DNA of 64,000 nucleotides from an uncultured Flavobacteriales bacterium (GCA_943787535.1 CALSMU010000004.1:1-64000); one strand, 5' to 3'. Positions 1 to 9,141 are shown, numbered from the stretch's first letter. Notes: generated by a model from the letters alone, not told the origin. Numbers and translations are program-made.

Positions 1-1
1 T

Positions 2-1204
2 TGGTACATGGTTATTGCAAGTACATTGTTGTTTGCAGGATGGGTGAGTGCGTTTATCGTCAGTAAAATGGATAAAGCCTGGGTAGTTGTCGACTTGCCT
101 AAACCATTTTATATTAGTAGCCTTATAATTCTATTAAGCAGCATAACGCTTTATTTAGCTTTGCGTTTTGCAAAACAGAATAAACAAGGGATGTTAAAAG
201 GATTCTTGATTTTAACAATGCTTTTAGGTGTTTCATTCGCATATGTCCAATACAAAGGTTGGAAAAAACTGTATAGTCAGGGGAATGTTGTAACGGGTAA
301 TATATTTTATACTTATGGTGCATACGGCACGGATTTTATTCTCTTAAAGAATAAAGAAAAGATTGAATTTGATGGAAAAGACTACCTAATCAACGGAGAG
401 GCCTTGTCTGAAATGGAGGTAGAGGATATAAGAGAATTTGCTTATCAAATTTGTGGGGATCGTCGCAAAGAGAAGTTGGATGACTATACAGTTAAAAATA
501 ATGATCATTACTCCTTTTTTCGACTACAACAAGATTCATTACAAGAAGGAGTAGTTGAATTTAAGGAGAAAAAAGCATATGTTAACGGAGAAGTTTTTCT
601 AGCTGCTGCTCAAAAAGATTTATTTAGGTTTGCGTTTGGAGTTTACAATCAAACCCCTCTTTTTGCATTGAAAGGAGAGTATGGAAAAGATTTTGCAATT
701 CGTTTAAATAATGAAACGCTAGAATATGAAAATAACAAGTTATTTTTCCCGGCAAAAGACTTAACGGAAAGTGAGGTGCTAAACATCAATAAAAAGGTGT
801 TTGAAGGAGGAAAGGAGTATGAAATTAAAAAAGGTAAAATTTATTTTAAAGAGAAACTTGTTGATTCAGATAACTTCGAAACATATGTTCAATTAAAAGA
901 AGGAATTGAGGTTCATTATAAAAATGGTAAATGGACGAGGTTAAGAGAAGAATTAAATACAGCTCAAAACAATGAGCTGAGGCAAGCCGGAAATATTGCA
1001 AGCTCCTATATTTACGTGTTCACTGGGATGCATGTTTTGCATGTGTTAATTGCTTTAATCTTATTATCAGTAATAATTAAGAGGTCTTTTAAAGGACGTT
1101 ATTCTGAAAAAAATCAATTGGGGATTCAAGCAACGAGCATAATTTGGCATTTTTTAGGTGCATTATGGCTTTCATTATTCCTATTATTACAATTTTTTCA
1201 TTAA
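2..1204 (+). CDS. Cytochrome c oxidase subunit III with large inserted domain (5' partial)
   Basis: Membrane subunit of the haem-copper oxidase, lacking its extreme N-terminus because the frame is open to the window edge; the first ATG is at base 8, but codons before it (W-Y) fit the family. Numbering from that ATG, membrane helices lie at about 2-20, 33-53, 66-82, 333-357 and 375-396, matching the short five-helix Bacteroidota subunit III. Between the third and fourth helix, where family members have only a short loop, there are about 230 hydrophilic residues (about 92-325). This insertion contains two similar stretches, about 105-150 and 223-265 (both GxYGxDF...L(S/T)ExEV), so it looks like a tandem duplication. 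By topology it should face the periplasm. A second subunit III gene follows after 29 nt. Confidence 0.85.
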   Translation, partial: WYMVIASTLLFAGWVSAFIVSKMDKAWVVVDLPKPFYISSLIILLSSITLYLALRFAKQNKQGMLKGFLILTMLLGVSFAYVQYKGWKKLYSQGNVVTGNIFYTYGAYGTDFILLKNKEKIEFDGKDYLINGEALSEMEVEDIREFAYQICGDRRKEKLDDYTVKNNDHYSFFRLQQDSLQEGVVEFKEKKAYVNGEVFLAAAQKDLFRFAFGVYNQTPLFALKGEYGKDFAIRLNNETLEYENNKLFFPAKDLTESEVLNINKKVFEGGKEYEIKKGKIYFKEKLVDSDNFETYVQLKEGIEVHYKNGKWTRLREELNTAQNNELRQAGNIASSYIYVFTGMHVLHVLIALILLSVIIKRSFKGRYSEKNQLGIQATSIIWHFLGALWLSLFLLLQFFH

Positions 1205-1233
1205 ACTTGCGGTAGCAAAAAAAACAATCAGAA

Positions 1234-2061
1234 ATGGCAGGACATTCAGAAAAAGTAGATTCAGCAACTCTTTGGGGAGGTGGCGGCTCACCATTTAGAC
1301 TTAGTTACGGAAAACAGTGGATGTGGTTTTTCCTTGTCTCAGATGCATTAACTTTTGGAGGGTTATTATGTACTTATGGTTATTTCCGTCACCAATATGG
1401 TGATTGGCCAATTGGAGAAGAAGTTTTTAACGCAATGCCATTTTTAGGCAATGGGTTCCCATTATTGTATGTGGCATTGATGACATTTATCTTAATTGTA
1501 AGTTCTGTTACCATGGTTCTTGCTGTGGAGGCAGGGCATAGATTAGATAAGAAGGGAGTTATTAAATGGCTGACGCTTACCGTAATTGGAGGTGCCTTTT
1601 TTGTTGGTTCTCAAGCTTGGGAATGGTATCACTTTATTCACGGTTCTCATTACGGGGTTATATTAACACCAGAACTAATGAATGATGGATGGGCTACTAT
1701 TCGAGATGTTGCCGGTGGTGGTTTCTCACTTGATTATGGCCACGGACAAATGATTACAGATCCCGCTTTGGTCTCTCAATATATGGCAGAACCTTTAGGA
1801 GCTATTCAAGGGGCCAATATGATTGAAAATGAATATGCGCCAATGATTCCGCAATTTGGAAATTTATTTTTCTTTATTACTGGATTCCACGGATTTCACG
1901 TTCTCTCAGGGGTTGTTATTAATCTAATAATTTTAATTAACGTTAAAAAAGGAGTTTACGACGAGAGAGGTCATTTTGAAATGGTAGAAAAAGTTGGATT
2001 GTATTGGCACTTTGTAGATTTAGTATGGGTGTTTGTATTTACATTCTTCTATTTGGTATAA
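1234..2061 (+). CDS. Cytochrome c oxidase subunit III
   Basis: A 275-residue haem-copper oxidase subunit III. It has about seven hydrophobic helices and characteristic family segments: SYGKQWMWFFL near residue 25, QAWEWYHF around 127, FITGFHGFHVLSG around 215 and YWHFVDLVWVFVF at the C-terminus. The conserved His/Glu-rich helices match the family. The pair of consecutive subunit III genes (short five-helix form followed by this longer form) is the usual arrangement in Bacteroidota caa3-type oxidase operons. It is followed after 20 nt by subunit IV, so the genes are almost certainly co-transcribed. An insertion of about 70 residues with a GGGFSLDYGHGQ stretch (around 160-205) lies between helices; similar loops occur in relatives. 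Confidence 0.95.
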   Translation: MAGHSEKVDSATLWGGGGSPFRLSYGKQWMWFFLVSDALTFGGLLCTYGYFRHQYGDWPIGEEVFNAMPFLGNGFPLLYVALMTFILIVSSVTMVLAVEAGHRLDKKGVIKWLTLTVIGGAFFVGSQAWEWYHFIHGSHYGVILTPELMNDGWATIRDVAGGGFSLDYGHGQMITDPALVSQYMAEPLGAIQGANMIENEYAPMIPQFGNLFFFITGFHGFHVLSGVVINLIILINVKKGVYDERGHFEMVEKVGLYWHFVDLVWVFVFTFFYLV

Positions 2062-2081
2062 TTATTTAATCTTTTAAAGAT

Positions 2082-2465
2082 ATGTTAAGAGACGATTTAG
2101 ATTTAGACAAGGAATACGCATTAAGTGCCAATCATGATGAAGAGCATGGTAAGGCGCTCAGGAAAAAGATTTGGAAGGTAACAGCAATACTTACTGCCAT
2201 TACAATTGTGGAAGTGATTACAGGGGGCTCGATTAAACAGTATTATGAAGGAGTTCCAAATTCATCTTGGTGGATCATTAAATGGGCATTTATTTTTCTT
2301 ACATTGGTAAAAGCGGGATATATTGTCCTTTCATTTATGCACTTAGGAGATGAACGTAAAAACTTTAGATACATGATTTTAGGACCTTATATTCTATTTA
2401 TTCTTTACCTAATTTTTCACTTATTCACAGAAGCTACTTATTGGGGTGAAATTATTCATCAATAA
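2082..2465 (+). CDS. Cytochrome c oxidase subunit IV (prokaryotic)
   Basis: A 127-residue protein with three predicted helices (about 33-52, 64-85, 95-115) and a hydrophilic N-terminus. The order directly after subunit III, the size, and the segment around KAGYIVLSFMHLGDE match the prokaryotic cytochrome c oxidase subunit IV family (COX4_pro, CyoD/CtaF-like), which supports assembly or stability of the oxidase rather than catalysis. It lies 20 nt downstream of subunit III and 11 nt upstream of the first SCO-like gene, in the same operon. Confidence 0.9.
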   Translation: MLRDDLDLDKEYALSANHDEEHGKALRKKIWKVTAILTAITIVEVITGGSIKQYYEGVPNSSWWIIKWAFIFLTLVKAGYIVLSFMHLGDERKNFRYMILGPYILFILYLIFHLFTEATYWGEIIHQ

Positions 2466-2476
2466 ATGATCATTCA

Positions 2477-3184
2477 ATGAATAAGAATAAGATTTTGAAA
2501 TTTTTAATTTTAGCCGGAATATTCTTACTTCCGGCTTTTTTTATTGTAATTCTTAAACAAGGCACACCTTCTTTTTCGGAACTCCCATATTTTGGGGAAC
2601 ACGAAATCGTGCAAAAAGAAATAGGAGGTGAACTAGTGAATGACACGATTCATTACAAAGTCGATACATTTTCGTTTACAGATGTGGATAACAATATTAT
2701 TGCCGAGAGAGATTTGGATGATAAAATACTCATCGTAAATTTTATTTCAGGTAAATGCCCCAACGATAGCTTGAATGTTTGCCCGATTAATTTTATGGAG
2801 TTCAAGAGATATGTTTATGATGATTTTGTAAATGACATTGATTTTGATGATGTCAGAATACTATCGCACATGGTAAATAGTAATGATACCGTTGCAGACA
2901 TGCATTTAATGTATAAGCATAATGAGATAAAGGGAGATAAATGGATTTTTGTAAAAGGCATGGAAAATGCCTTTTTCGATATTGAGTTAGGTAAAGGAAA
3001 TCCATGGGAAAAAAAGGATACATTTCACAGAAACGAAAGAGAAGCTTATATGATGACCTTATTATTGGACAAAGATAGGCACATTAGAGGGAAATATTTA
3101 ACTATAAAAAGTTCTGAAATAACGAGGATTACGAAGGAAATTGTACTTTTGTTAAGAGAAGAATATTTAAAAAAGAATGATTAA
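2477..3184 (+). CDS. SCO1/SenC-like protein lacking canonical copper ligands
   Basis: A 235-residue membrane-anchored thioredoxin-fold protein (N-terminal helix about 8-27) related to SCO1/SenC copper chaperones. The normal CxxxC motif is replaced by two cysteines seven residues apart (C94 and C102, in GKCPNDSLNVCP), and the position of the copper-binding histidine (aligned with H165 of the next gene) appears to be alanine or glutamate. It overlaps the intact SCO gene downstream by 8 nt, so the two form a tandem pair. The fold assignment rests on the alignable frame TDxDxNII...ILIVNFxSGxCP...LLLDKDRHIRGKY. I infer that it does not bind copper in the usual way; it could act as a thiol-disulfide partner of the paralogue or be a redox-only SCO. 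Confidence 0.8.
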   Translation: MNKNKILKFLILAGIFLLPAFFIVILKQGTPSFSELPYFGEHEIVQKEIGGELVNDTIHYKVDTFSFTDVDNNIIAERDLDDKILIVNFISGKCPNDSLNVCPINFMEFKRYVYDDFVNDIDFDDVRILSHMVNSNDTVADMHLMYKHNEIKGDKWIFVKGMENAFFDIELGKGNPWEKKDTFHRNEREAYMMTLLLDKDRHIRGKYLTIKSSEITRITKEIVLLLREEYLKKND

Positions 3185-3788
3185 AGGATTGTTATATACT
3201 CTATTAATTTCACTGTTTTTCATTTCCTGCAAAGAAGAGGATAAATTACCTATTTGGGGGCAAAAGGAATTTATCGAAGGAATTGATACGGACACGATTT
3301 ATCATACTGTTTCTTATTGGAATTTTACCAATCAAGACGGTAAATTAATTTCCAAAGAAGATTATGAAGGGAAAGTATATGTAGCAAATTTCTTTTTTAC
3401 CAGATGTCCGGGTATTTGCCCCATATTGACCAAAAACATCACGAAAGTTCAGGCAGCAACCAAAGAACTGAATATTTCATTTCTAACACATACCGTAGAT
3501 CCAAAAACGGATACCGTAGGAAGGCTGAAGTGGTATTGTGAAAACAAAAAAATTGATAATTCTAATTGGAATTTTGTAACGGGAGATCAAAAGTCGATTT
3601 ATGAAATGGGGGTATTAAGCTATCTTGTACCAAATTCTGAAGATGCTTTAGCCCCAGGAGGATTCTTGCATTCAGATAAATTCATTTTAATTGATACTAA
3701 ATCAAGAATAAGAGGAATGTACAGCGGAACAGATAGTACAGAGGTAGAGCGATTAATAGTAGATGTTAGAAAATTGACACAGGAGTAA
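3177..3788 (+). CDS. SCO1/SenC family copper chaperone (lipoprotein)
   Basis: A 203-residue SCO protein that delivers copper to the CuA site of cytochrome c oxidase. It begins with a lipoprotein signal peptide ending in FISC (C18). The copper site is intact: CxxxC at C77/C81 in TRCPGICP and the distal histidine H165 in FLHSDKF. Length and spacing are normal for the family. It overlaps the upstream degenerate SCO gene by 8 nt and is followed after 48 nt by the DUF420 gene. Location inside the oxidase operon supports a role in oxidase assembly. Confidence 0.93.
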   Translation: MIKGLLYTLLISLFFISCKEEDKLPIWGQKEFIEGIDTDTIYHTVSYWNFTNQDGKLISKEDYEGKVYVANFFFTRCPGICPILTKNITKVQAATKELNISFLTHTVDPKTDTVGRLKWYCENKKIDNSNWNFVTGDQKSIYEMGVLSYLVPNSEDALAPGGFLHSDKFILIDTKSRIRGMYSGTDSTEVERLIVDVRKLTQE

Positions 3789-3836
3789 CTATATTTATTT
3801 TAAACCTAAACCACTTATAATAAGCAAACTAAAGAT

Positions 3837-4382
3837 ATGAATTTACCCGAACCTTCACTCACCAAAAACGATAAATTGGCCAAACGATTAATTTGGTCGG
3901 TCTCCATTGTTGTATTCGCTGTTGTTGTGCTGTTGCATGAACTCAAGATTAAGATAGATCTTGGATTCGACGTGCATATTTTTGCTAAAATTAATGCAAT
4001 TATTAATGGCACAGTAGCTGTTCTTTTAGTTCTCGGAATTTATTTTGTTAAATCTAAAAGGTATGTTCTTCACAAAAAGACAATGAATCTGGCAATTATA
4101 CTTTCATTGCTATTTCTCCTGTCTTATATAGCACATCATATTTTAGCAGATAGCGCCTCATTTGGGAAGGACGGTGCCGTTATGTATCTTTATTATATAA
4201 TTTTAATTTCTCATATATTATTAGCTGGACTCTCTTTGCCTTTTATTTTATTTACTGCATACAGAGCATCTATTTCTGAATTTCCAGCCCATAAAAGAAT
4301 GGCAAAATATGTTTTCCCTGTTTGGCTGTATGTGGCTGTTACGGGAGTTATTGTTTATTTAATGATCTCTCCTTATTATTAG
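3837..4382 (+). CDS. DUF420 membrane protein (CtaM/YozB-like)
   Basis: A 181-residue integral membrane protein with five hydrophobic helices (about 18-36, 46-68, 80-100, 115-140, 155-178). It fits the DUF420 family, with the histidine-rich segments YIAHHILAD and ILISHILLAGLSLPFIL typical of it. The Gram-positive relative CtaM (YozB) is needed for maturation or function of the haem A-containing oxidase; the same role here is an inference from family and operon position. It is the second-last gene of the oxidase cluster. The start at 3837 (MNLPEP) is the only plausible ATG. Confidence 0.85.
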   Translation: MNLPEPSLTKNDKLAKRLIWSVSIVVFAVVVLLHELKIKIDLGFDVHIFAKINAIINGTVAVLLVLGIYFVKSKRYVLHKKTMNLAIILSLLFLLSYIAHHILADSASFGKDGAVMYLYYIILISHILLAGLSLPFILFTAYRASISEFPAHKRMAKYVFPVWLYVAVTGVIVYLMISPYY

Positions 4383-4404
4383 ATCTTTTCATTTATCTTT
4401 GTAC

Positions 4405-4641
4405 ATGTTTCGAAAGATCTTCATACTAGTTGTTTTATTGTGTGTTCAGATAGTTTCGTTTGCGCAAGGTTGTTCTACATGTCGCGCTCAAATTGAATCC
4501 AGTCAGAAAGCAGACCTGAGTGTTGGTCAAGGCTTAAACTTGGGGATTATTTTCTTAATGATTGTCCCTTATGTTATTTTATTTCTTTTGTTCAGAAAAA
4601 AAATAAAGTCGTTTTTTAAAGACTTTAGAGCTTTACAATAA
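4405..4641 (+). CDS. Small CxxC membrane protein of oxidase clusters (unknown function)
   Basis: A 78-residue protein with a signal peptide (cleavage expected near SFA-Q, residue 20), immediately followed by CSTC (CxxC) and then one transmembrane helix (about 46-64) and a basic C-terminus. This would place a CxxC pair on the periplasmic side of the membrane. I recognise the pattern as a conserved small protein that follows DUF420 in Bacteroidota oxidase clusters, but I know of no assigned function; redox or metal handling during oxidase assembly is a guess. The ATG at 4405 is preferred over an in-frame TTG at 4399. The element TATCTTTG (4394-4401) ends only 3 nt before the ATG. Confidence 0.7.
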   Translation: MFRKIFILVVLLCVQIVSFAQGCSTCRAQIESSQKADLSVGQGLNLGIIFLMIVPYVILFLLFRKKIKSFFKDFRALQ

Positions 4642-4659
4642 TAATCTTTCTATCAAGGG

Positions 4660-4691
4660 TTTGTTATTCATAAACCTATCATTTATCTTTG
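4660..4691 (+). promoter_or_regulatory. Bacteroidota-type promoter of the metH operon
   Basis: TTTG at 4660-4663 and TATCTTTG at 4684-4691 are separated by 20 nt. This matches the Bacteroidota primary sigma factor consensus (TTTG at -33, TAnnTTTG at -7). Transcription would start a few bases downstream, just before the riboswitch aptamer, leaving the complete aptamer in the leader. Confidence 0.75.
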
Positions 4692-4707
4692 CTTCAGTTC
4701 TTTATTA

Positions 4708-4830
4708 ACTTATCAAGAAAGGTGGAGGGAAAGGCCCTTTGATACCTTGGCAACCTTCTGTAACCCAGCTATCGGGAGTATCGGAAAAGGTGCCAATTCC
4801 ATTCTAAATATACTTAGAATTAGATGAGTC
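4708..4830 (+). ncRNA. SAM-I (S-box) riboswitch aptamer
   Basis: The leader carries the S-box signature in order: CTTATC (4709-4714, 5' strand of P1), the AAGAAAGGTGGAGGG core, a GGCCC stem arm, CCTTGGCAACC, then GGTGCCAATTCC (4789-4800), and GATGAG (4823-4828) as the 3' strand of P1, fully paired with CTTATC when one G-T wobble is allowed. The class binds S-adenosylmethionine and usually shuts down methionine synthesis genes. Here it precedes split metH, a logical target. The expression platform follows directly. Confidence 0.93.
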
Positions 4831-4848
4831 GAAGAAAATTTGTAGAAG

Positions 4849-4898
4849 TCTCTATTAAATCTCTTTCGACTAAATGTTGATAGAGATTTTTGTTTTTT
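4849..4898 (+). terminator. Riboswitch-controlled intrinsic terminator upstream of metH
   Basis: TCTCTAT (4849-4855) can pair with ATAGAGA (4880-4886), followed by an almost pure T tract (4887-4898). An alternative helix, GTCGAAG (4828-4834) with TTTCGAC (4864-4870), uses the loop of the terminator hairpin and shares one base with the P1 strand, so it could act as antiterminator. The metH ATG lies just 5 nt after the T tract. This suggests transcription termination when SAM is bound. Confidence 0.75.
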
Positions 4899-4903
4899 AG
4901 ACT

Positions 4904-5905
4904 ATGGCAAACATTAGAGAGATATTAAAAGAAAGAATACTAGTTCTGGATGGTGCGATGGGTACAATGATCCAGCGACACAAACTAGAAGAAGAAGATT
5001 TCCGAAAAGGATGGTTTGAAGATCATGAATCGCCATTAAAAGGGAACAACGATTTGTTGTCCTTAACTCGTCCAGAGATTATCAAAGAAATACATGCGCA
5101 ATATTATTCTGCAGGTGCCGATATAGTCGAAACGAATACATTTAGCGGAACTACAATTGCGCAAGCAGATTATAGCCTTGAAAAATATGTTTACGACATT
5201 AATTTTGAAAGTGCCAAGATAGCAAGAGAAGTGGCAGATGAGTTTACTGCAAATGAACCAAACAAACCTCGATTTGTTGCTGGTTCAATAGGTCCAACCA
5301 ACAGAACAGCTTCAATTTCTCCTGATGTAAATGATCCCGGCTACAGGAATACATCTTTTGATGAACTTGTTGTTGCCTATGTGCAGCAAGCTAAGTCACT
5401 AATGGAAGGCGGTGTTGACCTGCTATTGGTTGAAACTGTTTTTGACACGTTGAATGCTAAAGCTGCATTATTCGCAATTATGAAAGCGTTTGATGAGCTC
5501 GGAAAAGAATTGCCTATCATGGTTTCAGGAACAATTACCGATGCAAGTGGTCGAACGCTAACGGGACAAACTACAGAATCGTTTATGATTTCGATGTCGC
5601 ATATGCCTTTATTAAGTATAGGTCTTAATTGTGCCTTAGGTGCTCGCGAAATGAAACAATACCTGCATGTTCTATCGAATAAGAGTGAGTTTTTAGTAAG
5701 TGCCCATCCCAATGCTGGTTTACCTAATGAATTTGGAGAATATGATGAGACTCCGGAAATAATGGGGCAACAAATAGAAGAGTTTCTGGAAGAAAATCTA
5801 ATAAACATAATTGGTGGATGCTGCGGTACAACACCTGACCATATTGAGGTAATGGCTGAATTAGCCTCTAAATACTCTCCTAGAGAATTAAAAGTAATAG
5901 CATAA
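4904..5905 (+). CDS. metH: Methionine synthase, homocysteine-binding module (split MetH, N-terminal part)
   Basis: A 333-residue homocysteine S-methyltransferase domain corresponding to the first module of cobalamin-dependent methionine synthase. The N-terminus has [12 protein letters not shown]. The zinc ligands are C243 (GLNCALGA) and C306/C307 ([11 protein letters not shown]), at nearly the same positions as C247, C310 and C311 of the E. coli enzyme. The gene ends with TAATG, sharing one base with the start of the second metH gene. Splitting MetH into this module and a C-terminal protein is common in Flavobacteriales. It is under the SAM riboswitch immediately upstream. Confidence 0.95.
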   Translation: MANIREILKERILVLDGAMGTMIQRHKLEEEDFRKGWFEDHESPLKGNNDLLSLTRPEIIKEIHAQYYSAGADIVETNTFSGTTIAQADYSLEKYVYDINFESAKIAREVADEFTANEPNKPRFVAGSIGPTNRTASISPDVNDPGYRNTSFDELVVAYVQQAKSLMEGGVDLLLVETVFDTLNAKAALFAIMKAFDELGKELPIMVSGTITDASGRTLTGQTTESFMISMSHMPLLSIGLNCALGAREMKQYLHVLSNKSEFLVSAHPNAGLPNEFGEYDETPEIMGQQIEEFLEENLINIIGGCCGTTPDHIEVMAELASKYSPRELKVIA

Positions 5906-8628
5906 TGAGTTTACATCCAGATTATAAAGGGGTATATAAGTACAAGTGGAACAACTTGCCATTTATGCAATTAAGCGGTTTAGAGCCTTTAGTTGTTACT
6001 CCTGAATTAAATTTTATAAATGTTGGAGAGAGAACCAATGTAACGGGTTCGAGAAAATTCTTGCGTTTAATTAAAGAGGAATTATTTGAACAGGCGCTCA
6101 GCGTTGCTCGTGATCAAGTTGAAGGTGGGGCTCAAATCATTGACATCAATATGGATGAAGGAATGCTGGATGGAGTGGATTCCATGAAAAAATTTCTGAA
6201 CCTGATTGCATCTGAGCCAGATATTTCAAAAGTCCCCATAATGATTGATTCTTCTAAGTGGACGATTATTGAAGAAGGATTAAAATGTGTTCAAGGTAAA
6301 AGTGTAGTTAATTCTATTAGCCTTAAAGAAGGAGAGGAGGCATTTAAAAGGCAAGCTACATTAATAAAGAGATATGGCGCAGCGACAATAGTTATGGCTT
6401 TCGATGAAGAAGGTCAAGCAGATAATTATGAGAAACGCGTTCAAATGTGTGAGCGATCTTATCGGATATTGGTCGATGAAGTAGGTTTTCCTCCTCAAGA
6501 TATAATTTTTGATCCAAACATATTTCCAGTAGCAACTGGTATGGAGGAACATAACGATAATGCACTTGACTTTTTTAGAGCGACGCGCTGGATACGAGAA
6601 AATTTACCAGGAGCGCATGTAAGCGGAGGAGTAAGTAATGTTTCATTTTCTTTTAGAGGTAATAATGTTGTTCGCGAAGCAATGCATTCAGCTTTTTTGT
6701 ATCATGCTATTCGAGAAGGCATGGATATGGGCATTGTTAATCCTGCTATGCTCGAAGTTTATGATGAAATTCCAGATGAACTCTTAGAAAAAGTTGAGGA
6801 TGTTTTATTAAATAGGAGGTCAGATGCCACGGAAAGGCTGCTTGATTTTGCTGAAACGATAGTTGGAAATGTTCAAAAAGCGGAAAAAGTACTTGAGTGG
6901 AGAAATAACTCTGTGCAAGAGCGACTTTCATATGCCTTAGTAAAAGGTATAACAGATTTTATAGAAGCAGATACTGAAGAGTGCAGGAAACTATATCCGG
7001 AGCCGGTAGAAGTAATAGAAGGTCCCTTAATGGACGGAATGAATGTTGTGGGAGACTTATTTGGTTCTGGTAAAATGTTTCTTCCGCAAGTTGTAAAGTC
7101 TGCTAGGGTAATGAAAAAAGCGGTAGCTTATTTATTGCCTTTTATTGAAGCAAGTAAGTCAGGGGAGGCTAAATCTTCAGGTAAAATATTAATGGCAACT
7201 GTTAAAGGAGATGTTCATGATATTGGAAAGAACATAGTAGGGGTGGTATTGGCCTGTAATAATTATGAAATCATAGACATGGGAGTTATGGTTCCTGCCG
7301 AAAAGATTGTAAAAGTTGCTATAGAAGAAGGGGTTGACGTAATAGGTTTAAGTGGATTGATAACACCTTCATTAGATGAAATGGTTCACGTTGCTAAAGA
7401 GATGGATAGAGCTGGATTAAAAACCCCATTGTTGATTGGCGGAGCAACTACCTCTAGGGTACACACAGCAGTTAAAATTGAAGAACATTTAAAAGGGGCA
7501 CAAACTGTTCATGTTCTTGATGCTTCTCGTTCGGTTACTGTAGTAGACAGTTTGTTAAATGAAAATAAAAAAGAACCCTACATAAAAAATTTACAAGCAG
7601 AATACGAAAAGATTCGCGTAAACCATGCTAAGAAAAGAGGGCAAAAAGCGTTCTTAAAAATAGAAGATGCGCGTAAAAACAAAATTCAGATTGACTGGAA
7701 TGATACGGTTATAGTAAAGCCAAAGCGCATGGGAGTGCAGCTTTTAGAAGATTTTGATTTAGAGAAGGTAATACAATTTATTGATTGGACTCCTTTTTTC
7801 CAAACTTGGGAATTGCATGGTCGTTTCCCGAAAATATTAGAAGATAAAGTTGTGGGAGTTGAAGCAAAAAGATTACATGCCGATGCTTTATCCATGTTGA
7901 ATAAAATTATCTCAGAAAAATGGTTGACAGCAAATGCCGTGTTTGGACTTTTCCCTGCTAATACGGTAAATGACGACGATATAGAAATTTACTCCGATGA
8001 ATCTAGGCAAGAAATCTTAGCGGTTTCTAATCAAATGCGACAACAATTAAAAAAGGTGGCGGGAGCACCTAATAACTGTTTAGCAGACTTCATAGCTCCA
8101 AAAGAGACAAAAATTGAAGATTACATAGGAGCTTTTGTTGTTACTACGGGTATAAATATTGAGAATAAAATAACAGCATTCGAATTGGATCATGATGATT
8201 ATAATTCAATATTAATAAAGGCATTAGCCGATCGATTTGCCGAGGCATTTACTGAATATTTGCATCAGCATGTTCGCCAAGAAACCTGGGGCTATTCATT
8301 AAAAGAAGAGTTCACAAATGACGAGTTAATTAAAGAAAAATACAAAGGTATTCGGCCTGCTCCTGGCTATCCAGCCTGTCCGGATCATACGGAAAAAGAG
8401 ACTATATTTAAATTACTAGACGCTACAAAAAATACTGGGGTGGAGTTAACAGAATCTTTAGCGATGACTCCAACAGCTTCGGTAAGTGGTTGGTTTTTTG
8501 GAAATGAACATGCCAAGTATTTTGGAGTAGGTAAAATAGAAAAGGATCAAGTGGAAAGTTTAGCGAATAGAAAAGACAAAAAATATGAAGTCATGGAAAG
8601 GTGGCTGTCTCCTAATCTTAATGAGTAA
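5905..8628 (+). CDS. metH: Methionine synthase, folate/cobalamin/activation modules (split MetH, C-terminal part)
   Basis: A 907-residue protein holding the remaining three MetH modules. The pterin-binding (methyltetrahydrofolate) domain spans about 20-290 ([14 protein letters not shown] near 37), the cobalamin cap and Rossmann domains about 310-545 with the base-off motif DVHDIG (histidine H438), and the AdoMet-dependent reactivation domain about 575-900 with [15 protein letters not shown] and a [10 protein letters not shown] end segment. It transfers methyl from methyltetrahydrofolate through cobalamin to homocysteine bound by the upstream protein. Translation is probably coupled through the TAATG overlap. 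It converges with the next minus-strand gene with only 3 nt between stops. Confidence 0.96.
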   Translation: MSLHPDYKGVYKYKWNNLPFMQLSGLEPLVVTPELNFINVGERTNVTGSRKFLRLIKEELFEQALSVARDQVEGGAQIIDINMDEGMLDGVDSMKKFLNLIASEPDISKVPIMIDSSKWTIIEEGLKCVQGKSVVNSISLKEGEEAFKRQATLIKRYGAATIVMAFDEEGQADNYEKRVQMCERSYRILVDEVGFPPQDIIFDPNIFPVATGMEEHNDNALDFFRATRWIRENLPGAHVSGGVSNVSFSFRGNNVVREAMHSAFLYHAIREGMDMGIVNPAMLEVYDEIPDELLEKVEDVLLNRRSDATERLLDFAETIVGNVQKAEKVLEWRNNSVQERLSYALVKGITDFIEADTEECRKLYPEPVEVIEGPLMDGMNVVGDLFGSGKMFLPQVVKSARVMKKAVAYLLPFIEASKSGEAKSSGKILMATVKGDVHDIGKNIVGVVLACNNYEIIDMGVMVPAEKIVKVAIEEGVDVIGLSGLITPSLDEMVHVAKEMDRAGLKTPLLIGGATTSRVHTAVKIEEHLKGAQTVHVLDASRSVTVVDSLLNENKKEPYIKNLQAEYEKIRVNHAKKRGQKAFLKIEDARKNKIQIDWNDTVIVKPKRMGVQLLEDFDLEKVIQFIDWTPFFQTWELHGRFPKILEDKVVGVEAKRLHADALSMLNKIISEKWLTANAVFGLFPANTVNDDDIEIYSDESRQEILAVSNQMRQQLKKVAGAPNNCLADFIAPKETKIEDYIGAFVVTTGINIENKITAFELDHDDYNSILIKALADRFAEAFTEYLHQHVRQETWGYSLKEEFTNDELIKEKYKGIRPAPGYPACPDHTEKETIFKLLDATKNTGVELTESLAMTPTASVSGWFFGNEHAKYFGVGKIEKDQVESLANRKDKKYEVMERWLSPNLNE

Positions 8629-8631
8629 TAT

Positions 8632-9093
8632 TTATCCTCCGATTACTATATCAAACTCCATGTCTTTGGGAACGCACATTTCTTCGTTACAAACCATGTA
8701 ATAGACAAAGCCAGAAAGTGAAACTTTGTCTGATTTAATCTTTACCTTTTGGGTAAAGGTAACTTGCCCATCATAGTAGTTTACTTGAACTCCAAACGCT
8801 TCATCCATAGCTGAATGCATCTTGCGTTTGTCTTCCGTAACTTTACCAATAAGAGTAATGTTTTCGTTGGCATCAAATGCAAATTCGGTTGGAAGTGGGC
8901 CAGCATCTGGGCTGGATAATTCTTGAGAATATAAATGCCAATTGTCGGCAATATTCGCATGAAAAATGATTAAGTAGGTATTGTCTTCTTTTTCAACTTT
9001 TTCTTTTGTAGTTGACCAAGTAACAGCATTTTGGGCAGTGGAATGAAACCCCAAAATAACAAAGGATAGTATTAATACTAGTTTTTGTAGCAT
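8632..9093 (-). CDS. Secreted stand-alone DsbD alpha-domain-like protein
   Basis: A 153-residue exported protein (signal peptide about 1-20, ending STA-Q). It resembles the N-terminal periplasmic domain of the DsbD protein encoded just upstream: a GWHLYSQ-like turn, an all-beta pattern and the closing cysteine pair CNEEMC, equivalent to CNDVKC in DsbD. In DsbD such a pair accepts electrons from the membrane domain and passes them to periplasmic partners. This gene lies 48 nt downstream of dsbD on the same strand. I infer a dedicated thiol-transfer partner or duplicated alpha domain; the actual client is not visible from sequence. Confidence 0.75.
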   Translation of the reverse strand: MLQKLVLILSFVILGFHSTAQNAVTWSTTKEKVEKEDNTYLIIFHANIADNWHLYSQELSSPDAGPLPTEFAFDANENITLIGKVTEDKRKMHSAMDEAFGVQVNYYDGQVTFTQKVKIKSDKVSLSGFVYYMVCNEEMCVPKDMEFDIVIGG

Positions 9094-9141
9094 TTGTTTT
9101 TATTGAAGGTTACAGCAAAATATATTCCAGTATTCGGCACA

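Noticed and set aside
4904-8628. metH split by a frameshift
   Set aside because: The break is exactly between modules, with a clean stop and a TAATG overlap to a good ATG, and both parts are complete. This is a natural gene split known in the group.
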